Part shown: positions 1-9,721 of the stretch, piece after piece | Layout: each line of letters opens with the position of its first letter | How positions within the stretch are numbered: the first letter of the stretch is position 1 | Source of the DNA: Gudongella sp049310905 | GTDB taxonomy: Bacteria > Bacillota > Clostridia > Tissierellales > Tissierellaceae | Assembly: GCF_049310905.1 (NCBI RefSeq) | Contig: NZ_JBMEMN010000001.1 | Span: 1-64,000 of the forward strand | Reading direction: 5' to 3' | Length of the DNA stretch: 64,000 bases | The notes under the pieces: generated by a model | The model's database searches: none | What the model saw: only the letters and a program-made list of their open reading frames with translations | Told to the model about the DNA's origin: nothing | Position numbers and translations under genes: made by a program

Positions 1-25
1 TGTCGTTATCTTTTTTTGATAACTA

Positions 26-54
26 TTGAAATTACAATATTTTATAGCTATTTT
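26..54 (+). promoter_or_regulatory. possible promoter of pgl-gnd-zwf
   Basis: A TTGAAA box (26-31) stands 17 bases before a TATTTT box (49-54), upstream of the first pentose phosphate gene. The -10 box is poor, so this is only a candidate. Confidence 0.3.
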
Positions 55-100
55 AAAGGGATAAACTTGACACTACCAATGAAAAATGGGAGGTGTCCTT

Positions 101-817
101 ATGAAAGAATCAAATGTTAGAATTGACCAACTTGATAAGATTGCTCATGATTTGGGACTATATGTAAAATCTATCTATGATGATTCTATTCTGAAACGAG
201 GTGAGTTTAGAATAGGTTTATCTGGCGGATCATCCATGGATATTTTTGCCGAGGCTATTTTAAATCAGGAATTATTAGAATCATTTGACTGGAACAGGTG
301 GCATGTCTTTTTTGTGGACGAACGCTTGGTTCCTCCTACAAGTAAAGACAGCAATCATAATAAATCCAGCAATGTTTTTCTTAAATATGTAAACATTCCA
401 GATAATAAGGTCCATACTTATGATACTCATCTGGAACCTTATGATTCTGCCATTGAATATGAAAATGAAATCAGGAAGACATTTGGGACTAAATCCAGTG
501 AGGTTCCAAATTTCGATTTAATAATACTTGGTTTAGGACAAGATGGACATACTGCTTCACTTTTCCCAAATCATCCAATTTTGGAAGAAAGAAAACGACT
601 GGTCACATATCTTGTGGATGCTCCAAAATTTCCACCTATACGTATGTCCTTCACCCTCCCCTTAATAAACAATGCCAGAAATATTGCCTTTATAACGGCC
701 GGCTCAATAAAAATGTCCATCTTGCAAGATGTTTTAGATATTGATTCAATTGAAGCTTTACCTACCAAGATGGTAGCCCCTAAAGATGGTTCAGTACAAT
801 GGTTTGTGGTTGAGTAG
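101..817 (+). CDS. pgl: 6-phosphogluconolactonase
   Basis: Hydrolyses 6-phosphogluconolactone to 6-phosphogluconate, the second step of the cytoplasmic oxidative pentose phosphate pathway. The 238-residue product shows the SugarP isomerase/NagB-like fold signatures: GLSGGSS near the N-terminus, the FVDER stretch, and the GLGQDGHTASLFP motif typical of the DevB/Pgl family. An in-frame ATG exists at 86, but GGGAGGTG at 88-95 lies inside that reading and is well placed for the ATG at 101, so 101 was chosen. It is followed closely by gnd and zwf, giving the whole oxidative branch in one run of genes. Confidence 0.9.
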   Translation: MKESNVRIDQLDKIAHDLGLYVKSIYDDSILKRGEFRIGLSGGSSMDIFAEAILNQELLESFDWNRWHVFFVDERLVPPTSKDSNHNKSSNVFLKYVNIPDNKVHTYDTHLEPYDSAIEYENEIRKTFGTKSSEVPNFDLIILGLGQDGHTASLFPNHPILEERKRLVTYLVDAPKFPPIRMSFTLPLINNARNIAFITAGSIKMSILQDVLDIDSIEALPTKMVAPKDGSVQWFVVE

Positions 818-915
818 ACTATTTGTATAGGAAGCATATAAATTAAGCATTTAATGGGATGAAAAATTATATATGGGTAAAAGTGTTTAAGGATGAAAAC
901 AAGGAGAGGATTAAA

Positions 916-1815
916 ATGGAAGTTGGATTGATCGGACTTGGTAAAATGGGATATAATCTTGCATTGAACCTAAGGGACCATAAGCACGAAATCATAGCAT
1001 ACAATAGAAGTTCTGACAAAACTGAAAGCATTGAAAAAGAAGGGATTAGAGGTGTATATAGCATCAAGGAACTTTGTCATTCTTTTAAAGATAAGCGAAT
1101 CATTTGGATGATGATTCCTTCAGGTGATGCTGTTGATAATACCATAGATGAGCTGTTGGAGTTCCTTAGTCCAGGAGATGTGGTCATTGATGGTGGCAAT
1201 TCATTCTACAAGGATAGTATCAGACGATATCACAAGCTAAAAACACTTGGGATAGACTTTGTGGATGTTGGTACCAGTGGTGGAACCGACGGTGCCAGAA
1301 ACGGAGCCTGTACAATGGTTGGTGGTGAGCCTGAGGTTATTGATTATCTAAGCCCCTTATTCAAAGACATATCAGTTGAAAACGGGTATTCATATATAGG
1401 AGCCCCTGGCAGTGGGCATTATGTCAAGATGGTTCACAATGCGATTGAATATGGCATGATGCAGGCAATAGGGGAAGGTTTTGAATTACTTAATGCATCT
1501 CCGTTTGACATTGACTTTCATAATGTGGCCAAGGTTTGGAGCAACGGTTCAATCATTGAAGGCCTTCTAATGAGAAGTGTTTTAGGTGCTTTTGAAAAAA
1601 GTGACAGATTGGAAAACATTCAAGGAATTGTTGATTCGTCAGGCGAGGGACAATGGGCTGTTGAAGAAGCACTGAGACTCAAGGTCTCCATGCCTGTTAT
1701 TTCCAATGCATTATTCGCCAGGTACAAATCTGTCGATACGGGAAAATTCTCTGAAAAGGTAGTGGCTTCAATACGAAAAGAATTTGGTGGCCATGCCATC
1801 CATGAAAAAAGGTGA
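916..1815 (+). CDS. gnd: 6-phosphogluconate dehydrogenase, decarboxylating (short GntZ/YqeC-like form)
   Basis: Oxidises 6-phosphogluconate to ribulose 5-phosphate and CO2. The 299-residue product has the N-terminal Rossmann motif GLIGLGKMG (about residues 4-12), the substrate-binding GTSGGTDGARNGA segment starting near residue 119, and the VKMVHNAIEYGMMQ helix around 170-183. It belongs to the short group of about 300 residues rather than the 470-residue GndA type. The start at 916 follows AAGGAGAGG at 901-909; an upstream in-frame ATG at 859 lacks a comparable site. The 3' end abuts zwf. Whether it uses NAD or NADP cannot be read safely from the sequence. Confidence 0.9.
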   Translation: MEVGLIGLGKMGYNLALNLRDHKHEIIAYNRSSDKTESIEKEGIRGVYSIKELCHSFKDKRIIWMMIPSGDAVDNTIDELLEFLSPGDVVIDGGNSFYKDSIRRYHKLKTLGIDFVDVGTSGGTDGARNGACTMVGGEPEVIDYLSPLFKDISVENGYSYIGAPGSGHYVKMVHNAIEYGMMQAIGEGFELLNASPFDIDFHNVAKVWSNGSIIEGLLMRSVLGAFEKSDRLENIQGIVDSSGEGQWAVEEALRLKVSMPVISNALFARYKSVDTGKFSEKVVASIRKEFGGHAIHEKR

Positions 1816-1819
1816 AGTC

Positions 1820-3187
1820 ATGAAAAATAATTTATTTGTAATTTTTGGTGCAACAGGCAACCTAACCTATAAAAAGCTTCTACCAGCTTTATTTCAGCTT
1901 ATCTCCAACAAATCATTTTCCGGAGATACAAAAATAGTGTGCGTAGGCAGAAAGGAGCTTACTACAGAAACATATGTTGATGATGCCATTAATAAGGTAA
2001 CAGAAAAAATTGATTGGGATTCTTTTAGAGATAACCTATTGTATTATAGGATGGACATAGAATCCATTTCTGACTATGATAGCTTGAGAAATTTTATAGA
2101 AAACCACTGCCAATTCAACAATTCCAATACTGTATTCTATCTGGCAACATCGCCAGAATTACTGCCAACAATCGCTGAAGGTATCAGTACGTTCAATCTA
2201 GCTAAAAAAGGGGACCCCAGCGTCCGTATTGTTTTTGAAAAGCCCTTTGGAGAAGATTTGGCTTCAGCTAAAGAATATAATCAACTTCTCAAACAATACT
2301 TTAAAGAAAGTCAGATTTATCGTATTGATCACTATTTGGGCAAAGAAATGATACAAAATATTTTGGTGGTTCGTTTCTCAAATAAAATTTTTGAGGATGT
2401 GTGGGGTAGTAATGGAATTAAAAAGATTACTATTTTAGCCAAGGAATCGGAGGGAGTTATTGACCGCGGAAGCTATTATGACCGTTCTGGTGCATTAAGA
2501 GACATGCTCCAAAGCCATTTGATGCAAATGCTTAGCCTTGTAGCGATGGAGCCTCCTGAAAGCTTTGAAACTGATGACATTCGCGATAAAAAGGTCCATG
2601 TGCTGAGAAACTTAAAAACAGACTTTAATCCCGATAATGTTTTTATTGGTCAGTATAATGGATACAGGAGTGAAAGAAACGTTTTGCCCGATTCAAAGAC
2701 TGAAACTTTTGTTTATCTTAAGGTAGCAGTTGATACTGAAAGATGGCGAGGAGTTCCATTCTATTTTATTACAGGAAAGCATCTTGATGAAAAAAAATCT
2801 GAAATAATTGTTGATTTCCTTGAAAACAGTCACAGTCACAAACAATGGTCAAATGAAAGCGTCCCACCAAATCAACTGATCATTAGAATAGATCCAGAAG
2901 ATGGAATCACTTTTCAGATCAATACCAAATATCCAGGATTGACACTGGATGTTAGGCCTACAATTCTTGATTACTGCCACAAATGTCAGGCAATTGGGAA
3001 CTTCCCGGAAGCTTATGAAAAACTACTGCTGGATATTATATCAGGTGACTCTACACTTTTCCCCAGATGGGATGAAATAGAGCATTCCTGGAGATTCATT
3101 GATCAAATCAAGTCCTATTTAAAGGATTCAGATCCAATTGAATACAACAGTTTTGAAGAGCTTGATCAGATGATCAAATACAAGTAA
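1820..3187 (+). CDS. zwf: glucose-6-phosphate 1-dehydrogenase
   Basis: Oxidises glucose 6-phosphate to the lactone and yields NADPH. The 455-residue protein has the nucleotide motif GATGNLTYKKL at about residues 9-19, the EKPFG segment, and the active-site signature RIDHYLGKE at 168-176. It is somewhat shorter than many G6PDs (480-510). The ATG at 1820 is preferred over 1784, which lies inside gnd; a GGTGA element overlaps the gnd stop just upstream, suggesting translational coupling. It is the last gene of pgl-gnd-zwf and is followed by a hairpin terminator. Confidence 0.92.
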   Translation: MKNNLFVIFGATGNLTYKKLLPALFQLISNKSFSGDTKIVCVGRKELTTETYVDDAINKVTEKIDWDSFRDNLLYYRMDIESISDYDSLRNFIENHCQFNNSNTVFYLATSPELLPTIAEGISTFNLAKKGDPSVRIVFEKPFGEDLASAKEYNQLLKQYFKESQIYRIDHYLGKEMIQNILVVRFSNKIFEDVWGSNGIKKITILAKESEGVIDRGSYYDRSGALRDMLQSHLMQMLSLVAMEPPESFETDDIRDKKVHVLRNLKTDFNPDNVFIGQYNGYRSERNVLPDSKTETFVYLKVAVDTERWRGVPFYFITGKHLDEKKSEIIVDFLENSHSHKQWSNESVPPNQLIIRIDPEDGITFQINTKYPGLTLDVRPTILDYCHKCQAIGNFPEAYEKLLLDIISGDSTLFPRWDEIEHSWRFIDQIKSYLKDSDPIEYNSFEELDQMIKYK

Positions 3188-3196
3188 TTCCAAATA

Positions 3197-3241
3197 AAAA
3201 TGATACAAACATCCTTTAACGGAAGTTTGCATCATTTTTTA
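3197..3241 (+). terminator. terminator after zwf
   Basis: AAAATGATACAAAC pairs with GTTTGCATCATTTT across an 11-base loop, with one A-C mismatch, and ends in a run of T. It lies 10 bases after the zwf stop. Confidence 0.75.
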
Positions 3242-3305
3242 TTGGTTTTGGAAATAAAGAGGCCGCTCTATTTCCTTATGATAATACGCCTTTTATGATT
3301 AATCC

Positions 3306-3542
3306 CTAGTGATGTCTTGGTCTGTATTCTGGTACCAATGCCAGAACATCATGGTCATGCAGCTTGTTGTCAGTTGTTGCGCGAATCCCGTTCACCAGTG
3401 CCATACCAATATCATTTTCAGATAATGATAGGTCTTTCAGTACTGTGGAGATAGGTATATCCTGTGGGTATTCAAATTCCTGCAACCCCTGTCTTCCGTT
3501 CCTGAAGGTGGCAAACAGCTTGACTTGTACTTTCATAGCCAT
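3306..3542 (-). CDS. MoaD/ThiS-like ubiquitin-fold protein without the C-terminal GG
   Basis: A 78-residue protein with the beta-grasp pattern of MoaD/ThiS: VKLFATFRNGRQ at the N-terminus, then ALVNGI and the late DHDVLALVPEYR that usually precedes the terminal Gly-Gly. Here the protein ends in RPRHH, so it cannot be thiocarboxylated at a Gly-Gly tail as sulfur carriers are. No moa, moe, thi or aldehyde oxidoreductase gene is adjacent. Start: the AAGGAAAGG site is best spaced for the ATG at 3542; a GTG at 3548 and an ATG at 3536 are alternatives. Function unknown; possibly a ubiquitin-like accessory to a metalloenzyme encoded elsewhere. Confidence 0.65.
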   Translation of the reverse strand: MAMKVQVKLFATFRNGRQGLQEFEYPQDIPISTVLKDLSLSENDIGMALVNGIRATTDNKLHDHDVLALVPEYRPRHH

Positions 3543-4024
3543 CAACACCTTTCCTTAGCTTGATAATATTATAACATTGTTGGTATATGCTTTCAATATT
3601 ATTTCCGTAATATTTTCACTTTTTTCGATATTTCGAAATTTGTGTGCTATTTAATCTTAATCATTGTCACTAATTTTAATCTGTCTAGATACCAGGATGC
3701 TAAGCTGGAAACAATCCTCACCCATATATAATCACTCTTACTTATAATGATCTATTCTTTCTTATCTTTGACAGGTTATTTCTATGTTCTATTATAATTA
3801 CCATAATTCAGACATTCTTATTATAATTTATGACATCTGTAAAATGTCGTTTATATGTCATTAATTGTTTTTCTATATAATACTTTTTGTATTTATCTTG
3901 TCAAAAATTTAACTATTCATAATGTTGAGAATTTTCTATGAAATCGCTTGCCTTCTATTACGTTCATGTAGTATAATTTACACATGTAATTCACATATAA
4001 TTCAAATTATAAGGAGGTTAGTGA
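3543..4024. other. AT-rich divergent intergenic region
   Basis: About 480 bases between the divergent MoaD-like gene and the symporter. Apart from the promoter near 3948-3977 I see no ORF, RNA motif or long repeat; the stretch is AT-rich. Confidence 0.5.
3948..3977 (+). promoter_or_regulatory. candidate sigma-A promoter of the symporter gene
   Basis: TTGCCT (3948-3953) and a perfect TATAAT (3972-3977) are 18 bases apart and point at the gene starting at 4025, leaving a leader of about 40 bases. Confidence 0.5.
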
Positions 4025-5488
4025 ATGGGACCAATTGTTGATTTTTTAAACGCAGTCATTTGGAGTAATGCATTAGTTTATCTACTTCTAGGAACAGGTT
4101 TGTACTTTTCATTAAGAACCCGATTTGTTCAAGTACGTCTAATTAAGAAAATGGTTACCTTGCTATTTGGTAATGTAGCTTCTGAGACTGGTGTATCTTC
4201 ATTCCAGGCTTTTGCTCTTGCTGTAGCAGGTCGTGTTGGTACTGGTAATATTGCCGGTGTTGCAACTGCTATTGCTTTGGGAGGACCAGGAGCAGTATTT
4301 TGGATGTGGGTAATCGCATTCCTTGGAGCAAGTTCAGCATATGTTGAGGCTGCTTTGGCGCAGGTATACAAGGATGAAGTTGATGATCAGTATCGTGGAG
4401 GACCATCGTACTATATCGAAAAGGGTCTTGGTATCAAATGGTTCGCGGTTGCTTTTTCAGTTTCAGTTGTAGTTGCAATGGGATTCTTCCTACCAGGTAT
4501 TCAATCAAATGCTATTGCAGTTAGTATGCAAAACGCTTTTAGCATTGGACCAGCAATAACTGGTGGAATAATAGTATTATTATTAGCACTTATAATATTC
4601 GGTGGTGTAAAACGTATTGGTAGAGTAGCAGAAAAAGTAGTTCCTATTATGGCGATTGTATATATACTTGTTGCATTGGCTATGATGATAGTTAATATTA
4701 CAGAAATACCAAGAGTATTTGGTATCATTATCGGTAGTGCATTCGGTGCAGAACAAGCATTTGCAGGTATCATCGGTGCTGCAATATCAATGGGAGTTAA
4801 GCGTGGTATCTACTCAAACGAAGCTGGACAGGGTACTGGACCAATGGCTGCAGCTGCAGCAGAGGTTGACCACCCAGCAGAACAGGGTCTTGTACAGGCC
4901 TTCTCAGTTTACTTCGATACATTGTTCGTTTGTTCAGCTACAGCATTTATGATAATTGTTTCAGGAATGTACAATGTTTATGACGGAGATGCAATCATAT
5001 TTGAAGGTGCTCCAGGTGTTGAATATGGACCTGCCTTCACTCAGCATGCTGTCGACACCTTTATTCCAGGTTTTGGACTATCATTTGTTGCAGTAGCTCT
5101 TTTCTTCTTTGCATTTACAACACTTCTTGCTTATGGATACTACGCAGAAACAGGTGTAGCCTACCTATTCAAGAAGGGTAAAACTAGACACACTGTAATC
5201 ACAGTTACAAGAATAGTATTCCTAGGATCAGTATTTGCCGGAACTCTAAGCACAGTTGGAGAGGTTTGGGCTCTTGGTGATATAGGAGTTGGATTGATGG
5301 CATGGTTAAACGTAGTAGCTATACTTCTACTATCAAAAACAGGTATTCTTACCTTGAAGGATTACGAAGATCAACTTAAAGCAGGTATTAAAGTACCTAC
5401 TTTTGATCCTGATAAACTTGGAATTAAGAATGCTGAAACTTGGAAAGCAATTAACGCTAGAAAAGCTAAGCAAAACGCAAAAGTTTAG
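4025..5488 (+). CDS. sodium:alanine/glycine symporter, AGCS (AlsT) family
   Basis: A 487-residue polytopic membrane protein that imports alanine or glycine with sodium. Family marks include the N-terminal TRFVQVRLIKKM stretch, VAGRVGTGNIAGVATAIALGGPGAVFWMW (about residues 66-94, the conserved AGCS signature), GVKRGIYSNEAGQGTGPMAAAAA, and roughly ten hydrophobic helices. The length is normal for the family. AAGGAGGT lies 7 bases before the ATG. It is monocistronic, with its own promoter and terminator. The substrate is inferred: with a glycine-riboswitch-controlled glycine reductase operon in the same window, glycine uptake is plausible, but alanine cannot be excluded. Confidence 0.9.
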   Translation: MGPIVDFLNAVIWSNALVYLLLGTGLYFSLRTRFVQVRLIKKMVTLLFGNVASETGVSSFQAFALAVAGRVGTGNIAGVATAIALGGPGAVFWMWVIAFLGASSAYVEAALAQVYKDEVDDQYRGGPSYYIEKGLGIKWFAVAFSVSVVVAMGFFLPGIQSNAIAVSMQNAFSIGPAITGGIIVLLLALIIFGGVKRIGRVAEKVVPIMAIVYILVALAMMIVNITEIPRVFGIIIGSAFGAEQAFAGIIGAAISMGVKRGIYSNEAGQGTGPMAAAAAEVDHPAEQGLVQAFSVYFDTLFVCSATAFMIIVSGMYNVYDGDAIIFEGAPGVEYGPAFTQHAVDTFIPGFGLSFVAVALFFFAFTTLLAYGYYAETGVAYLFKKGKTRHTVITVTRIVFLGSVFAGTLSTVGEVWALGDIGVGLMAWLNVVAILLLSKTGILTLKDYEDQLKAGIKVPTFDPDKLGIKNAETWKAINARKAKQNAKV

Positions 5489-5526
5489 GCTATTGAATTA
5501 TATGTGTAATTACATGAAGTAAAATA

Positions 5527-5563
5527 AAGAAATGCCACCTATTTTAAATAGGTGGCATTTCTT
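5527..5563 (+). terminator. terminator after the symporter gene (bidirectional)
   Basis: A near-perfect palindrome: AAGAAATGCCACCTATTT pairs with AAATAGGTGGCATTTCTT around a single-base centre. It lies between the convergent symporter and hydrolase genes and can serve both. Confidence 0.85.
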
Positions 5564-5606
5564 ATCCAATGATAGATGGGGTCGTTTATATGCTTTTAGT
5601 CTGTTG

Positions 5607-6977
5607 CTACTTAACCTTCTTAAATTCAAAAATATTATTTATGTTCTGTAGTATGTACTTAATATCTCCATCTTCATTTACAAATTTTCCTCTGATCCAC
5701 TGATGGTCTTCATAAAGAAATGTACTCTCATTTAAGGGCAGTAGTTCGTAAATATTTCCATCATCAGCTGTTGAATAAAGTTTCCCATCATTATAAGTAA
5801 TTGATAACAAAACATTGTTGAATGAATAATCCCCAGCATATTCCTTCAGTAACTCAACTTCGATTTTCTTGGAATCTGAATCTTCAGGAATTACATAATC
5901 ATCCTCAAACATTATTGCCTCAATACTTTTGGAAACCGCATCCAAAGCGGTTGTGTCATCATTATTTGTAAGAAATACAAATATTAAATCTTCATCCGGA
6001 TACTGCAATAGATAAGATGAATAGCCTCCTCCTCCTATGTTTCCACCATGGCTTACAGCTCTATTTTCATTCATTTTCCACACTTCCCATCCATAGCCGT
6101 AACCATTGTTGGAATCACCATAATGTGGAGTATACATCATTTCAATGGATTCCTGAGATAGCAGTATACCGTCATTCAGACCCTGGACATACTTATACAA
6201 GTCCTCAGATGTAGAATAGATATTACCGCTTCCAATTATCATTGAGAAATTGTATATGAATAGACGGCTTGGATCTCCTGTAGTTCTCCTATATCCAAGT
6301 GCCTGGTTTTCAGAGTAGGAACTGTCATTCCCGCACCAAGTACTTTTCATGCTTAGGGGCTCAAAGATATTTTTTTCCAGATACTCACTGTATGATTGGC
6401 CTGACACCTTTTCGATTATCGATGCCAGGAGTATATATCCTGCATTGCTATATGAAAAGTCCTCCCCAGGTTCAAATAAAAGCCTCTGGTTACTTATAAA
6501 CTTAACATTTTCATCCAGTGTTATCTCTCTTGATCCAGAAAGCTTTCCCTCCCTTGCAATACCTGCTGTATGTGTTAAAAGCTGATGGATAGTGACATCG
6601 TCTCCTCTATTGTTATCCTCAATAAATTTGGAAACTGTGTCTTCCAAATTCAATTTACCTCTTTCGTGAAGCTGCAGGATTGCTGTAGCAGTAAATGATT
6701 TTGTTATTGATCCAATGGGAAAAGCAGTCTCGATGGTGTTCATAACATTATTCTCGTAATCTGACATTTCATAACCTTTATTATGTATAATCCTATCTCC
6801 CTTTGCAACAAGTATGCTCCCACTATATTTGTAGCTACTATAGGTATTATAGGCTTGCATAAATTCATCGATTTCAATTGAGTCATCAGTGCCAGATTTG
6901 CAACCACTTATCATCGAAGCAAGAATTACAAATATCACTATCAACAATATCAACTTAAAAGATTTTCGTATATTCAA
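5607..6977 (-). CDS. lipoprotein serine hydrolase of the class C beta-lactamase/PBP family
   Basis: A 456-residue exported protein. The N-terminus is a lipoprotein signal with a lipobox ending SMISGC (Cys26). The beta-lactamase-type triad is complete: SITK (Ser90, Lys93), YSN (176-178) and HGG (310-312). A C-terminal domain of about 100 residues follows. Such proteins are usually D-aminopeptidases, esterases or peptidoglycan-related hydrolases rather than true resistance enzymes; the substrate cannot be told. The gene is alone, convergent with the symporter gene, and separated from cphA by a hairpin. Confidence 0.85.
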   Translation of the reverse strand: MNIRKSFKLILLIVIFVILASMISGCKSGTDDSIEIDEFMQAYNTYSSYKYSGSILVAKGDRIIHNKGYEMSDYENNVMNTIETAFPIGSITKSFTATAILQLHERGKLNLEDTVSKFIEDNNRGDDVTIHQLLTHTAGIAREGKLSGSREITLDENVKFISNQRLLFEPGEDFSYSNAGYILLASIIEKVSGQSYSEYLEKNIFEPLSMKSTWCGNDSSYSENQALGYRRTTGDPSRLFIYNFSMIIGSGNIYSTSEDLYKYVQGLNDGILLSQESIEMMYTPHYGDSNNGYGYGWEVWKMNENRAVSHGGNIGGGGYSSYLLQYPDEDLIFVFLTNNDDTTALDAVSKSIEAIMFEDDYVIPEDSDSKKIEVELLKEYAGDYSFNNVLLSITYNDGKLYSTADDGNIYELLPLNESTFLYEDHQWIRGKFVNEDGDIKYILQNINNIFEFKKVK

Positions 6978-7070
6978 ACTATATCAACTCCTTATATCTC
7001 GGAAATCAGCTCTTATGCCAATTATAGGACATGTACGCAGTTTTTACAACGTAACATCACACAAATTAAC

Positions 7071-7098
7071 ACCCAGGTTTAGTAAACCTGGGTGATTG
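7071..7098. terminator. hairpin between cphA and the serine hydrolase gene
   Basis: ACCCAGGTTT pairs perfectly with AAACCTGGGT around AGT. It lies just beyond the cphA stop. The T-rich stretch is better on the plus strand than downstream of cphA, so termination of cphA mRNA is probable but not certain. Confidence 0.6.
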
Positions 7099-7102
7099 AT
7101 TT

Positions 7103-9721
7103 TTAACTCTTACGCGCTCCTACTAATTTTGCCTTGTAATCAAGTACGTCTTTAATTACCTGGGTGATATTATCAACCTGCAATACCACGAGGTCACCTG
7201 GTCTTGCCATGTCAAGTGACGCTTTTGTGGCTTCTTTTTCATCCAAGACCATCGTTATCATATCCTGGTTGAACCCACCCTTTAACAGTCCTTCCTTGAC
7301 AAGCCTTGCTGTTTCACCTACATGTCTTTCTCTTGGATCTGAATCGCATAGAACTATATGATCATAGTACTTGGAAAGCGCAACACCAAATTCAACTATA
7401 TCATCACCTCTACGATTTCCAACTCCAGAGGCCATCCTGATTTTTCTGCCCGGCATCAAGCCTTTGATAAAATCTCCCGTCGCAATTATTGCCCCGGTAT
7501 TATGACCGTAATCAACAACTGCTTTGAATTCACCCATATCGATTATGTTCATTCTTCCTGGGGACTGACCAATTGAAGGGCTGAAACTAACAAGCCCTGC
7601 TCTTATTTGCGTCTCATTTAATCCCAAGGCAGCTGTAGCAGCTACAGCTGCCATAACATTTTCAACATTGAATCCAGCATTCCCATCAAAAGTTATGGGT
7701 ATCTCAATTACACTTGCTACTGTTGAAGTCCATCCTTTTTTTTGAACAATGATGATGCCATCCTTCACTGTTACATTAAGATTCCCTTTTTCGAAATTGG
7801 TTTTAAGCTCCGAATTTTCCGGGTCCCTTGAGAAAAGAATCGGATGTCCCTTTGTTTTGTCAAGACAGGAAATAACAAGCGGATCATCGGCATTGAAAAC
7901 AGCATACCCAGATGATTTAACAGATTCAGTAACTGTTGACTTTAATCGTGTAAGCTCCTCCAATGAGTCGATTCCGCCTTCACCTAGGTGGTCTGAAGTG
8001 ATATTAAGTAACACTCCAACATCACATTCTTTAAATCCAAGTCCTCTCCGAAGAATTCCGCCTCTTGCCACCTCTAGTACTGCATGGTCTATAGTAGAAT
8101 CCATCATTACCTTGCTTGCTCCCTCTGGACCACTGTAATCTCCTCTAAGTATTGGAATGTTGTCGATGATTACAGCATCTGTAGACGTCATCCCCACCGT
8201 GCTTCCGTTCAATCCAAGGATATGTGAAATAAGTCTGGTGGTTGTTGTTTTACCGTTGGTTCCGGTGACGGCAACAATTGGAACAGAATGGATTGTTCCA
8301 GGCGGAAAAAGCATGTCAACGATATTGGAAGCAATATTTCTTGGTGTTCCTTTTGTAGGATTAAGATGCATTCTAAAGCCCGGTGCTGCATTGACCTCAA
8401 CAACACCTGAATGACCGCTTGATAGTGGACTTTCCAGTGAATCGGCAATTATATCAATTCCTATTACATTTAATCCAACAATTCTTGAAATTCTTTCCGC
8501 CATTAATTGGTTGAGAGGATGGACATTTTCAGTGACATCAAGAGCGGTACCTCCTGCACTTAGATTTGCAGTGGATTTAACATAAATTTTTCTACCCTCA
8601 TCAAGTATACTATTTAGTTCAAGATTCTGACTTGCCAATAATCTTTCCGTCATATTATCAATCTTAATCTGAGTCAGATTCCTTTCATGACCGATTCCTC
8701 TTTCTGGATCATTGTTTATATCTTGGATAAGCTTCTTAATGGTATCCTTACCGTTACCAATAACAAATGCTGGCTCCCTAAGAGCAGCTGCAACAAATTT
8801 TCCATCTATGACAAGGATTCTGTAGTCAAATCCCACCAGATATTCTTCCACCAGGCATGTTTCACAGATTTTTATTGCTATCCTAAAGGCCGTTACAAGT
8901 TCTTCCTTATCTGTAACATTGATGGTAATTCCCCTGCCATGATTCCCTATTAATGGTTTTACCACTACTGGATAACCGATTGTCTCTGCTACCTGTAATG
9001 CTTCTTCTTCTGTTTGGGCGGAATTTCCTTCAGGCACTGGAATTCCCAATGATGACAGGAGATTCTTGGTACTTTCCTTGTCATCTGCAATCTCAACTCC
9101 CAGGGCAGATGTATTATCCATCATTGTAGCTTGTATTCTTCTTTGATGAATTCCCTGACCTAATTGAACATAGCTTTCTTCATTTAGCCTTAGGTGTGGT
9201 ATTCCACGCTTGGTTGCCTCGTCTACTATTGATTGTGTTGATGGCCCCAGTAGACTGTTCGCTGCAATTTTTTTCAATTCCAGAATCAATGGCTCTACAT
9301 CTGTGGTTACTCCCTCAAACAGTTTTTCTACAATTTCAACTGCCATTTCACCTGCCCGTATACCGGTATTTTCATCCACATAGCGATATACAAGATTGTA
9401 AACTCCAGGTTCATCCATGGTGAAGGTTTTCCCAAAAGCGACTTCATGCCCTGCAAGACATTGAAGCTCAAGGGCAACATGCTCCACGACATGACCAGCC
9501 CAGGTACCTGTTAACAAGCGCTCAAAAAATCCGCCTATCACCCCTGGAGAGCATTTGTGCTCATACAAGCTTGGCATCATCATCGAGATATTATCCTTAA
9601 AGCTCGGAACCGTATCTGTTGGTTTCTCTTCAAGCTCTCCTAAATCCAGCTTCATAAAGATGACTGGATGTCTACTGTAGTAATTTGGTCCTCTTATGGC
9701 TCGCATCTCAATTATTTTCAC
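7103..9721 (-). CDS. cphA: cyanophycin synthetase
   Basis: Polymerises aspartate and arginine into cyanophycin (multi-L-arginyl-poly-L-aspartate) using ATP. The 872-residue product has the N-terminal CphA domain (RAIRGPNYYSRHPVI), a central ATP-grasp domain with VVKPLIGNHGRGI, and a C-terminal Mur-ligase-like domain with the P-loop GTNGKTTTT. Its length matches the family. Starts further upstream add about 30 residues unlike CphA; the GTG at 9721 gives the family N-terminus (VKIIEMRAIRGPN) and has GTGAGGGG six bases ahead. It overlaps the 3' end of cphB by 14 bases, so the two are co-transcribed and probably translationally coupled. Confidence 0.93.
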   Translation of the reverse strand: MKIIEMRAIRGPNYYSRHPVIFMKLDLGELEEKPTDTVPSFKDNISMMMPSLYEHKCSPGVIGGFFERLLTGTWAGHVVEHVALELQCLAGHEVAFGKTFTMDEPGVYNLVYRYVDENTGIRAGEMAVEIVEKLFEGVTTDVEPLILELKKIAANSLLGPSTQSIVDEATKRGIPHLRLNEESYVQLGQGIHQRRIQATMMDNTSALGVEIADDKESTKNLLSSLGIPVPEGNSAQTEEEALQVAETIGYPVVVKPLIGNHGRGITINVTDKEELVTAFRIAIKICETCLVEEYLVGFDYRILVIDGKFVAAALREPAFVIGNGKDTIKKLIQDINNDPERGIGHERNLTQIKIDNMTERLLASQNLELNSILDEGRKIYVKSTANLSAGGTALDVTENVHPLNQLMAERISRIVGLNVIGIDIIADSLESPLSSGHSGVVEVNAAPGFRMHLNPTKGTPRNIASNIVDMLFPPGTIHSVPIVAVTGTNGKTTTTRLISHILGLNGSTVGMTSTDAVIIDNIPILRGDYSGPEGASKVMMDSTIDHAVLEVARGGILRRGLGFKECDVGVLLNITSDHLGEGGIDSLEELTRLKSTVTESVKSSGYAVFNADDPLVISCLDKTKGHPILFSRDPENSELKTNFEKGNLNVTVKDGIIIVQKKGWTSTVASVIEIPITFDGNAGFNVENVMAAVAATAALGLNETQIRAGLVSFSPSIGQSPGRMNIIDMGEFKAVVDYGHNTGAIIATGDFIKGLMPGRKIRMASGVGNRRGDDIVEFGVALSKYYDHIVLCDSDPRERHVGETARLVKEGLLKGGFNQDMITMVLDEKEATKASLDMARPGDLVVLQVDNITQVIKDVLDYKAKLVGARKS

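Noticed and set aside
7749..8138. A 129-codon plus-strand frame inside cphA
   Set aside because: Antisense to the Mur-ligase domain of cphA; no ribosome site and serine/proline-rich composition of an antisense frame.
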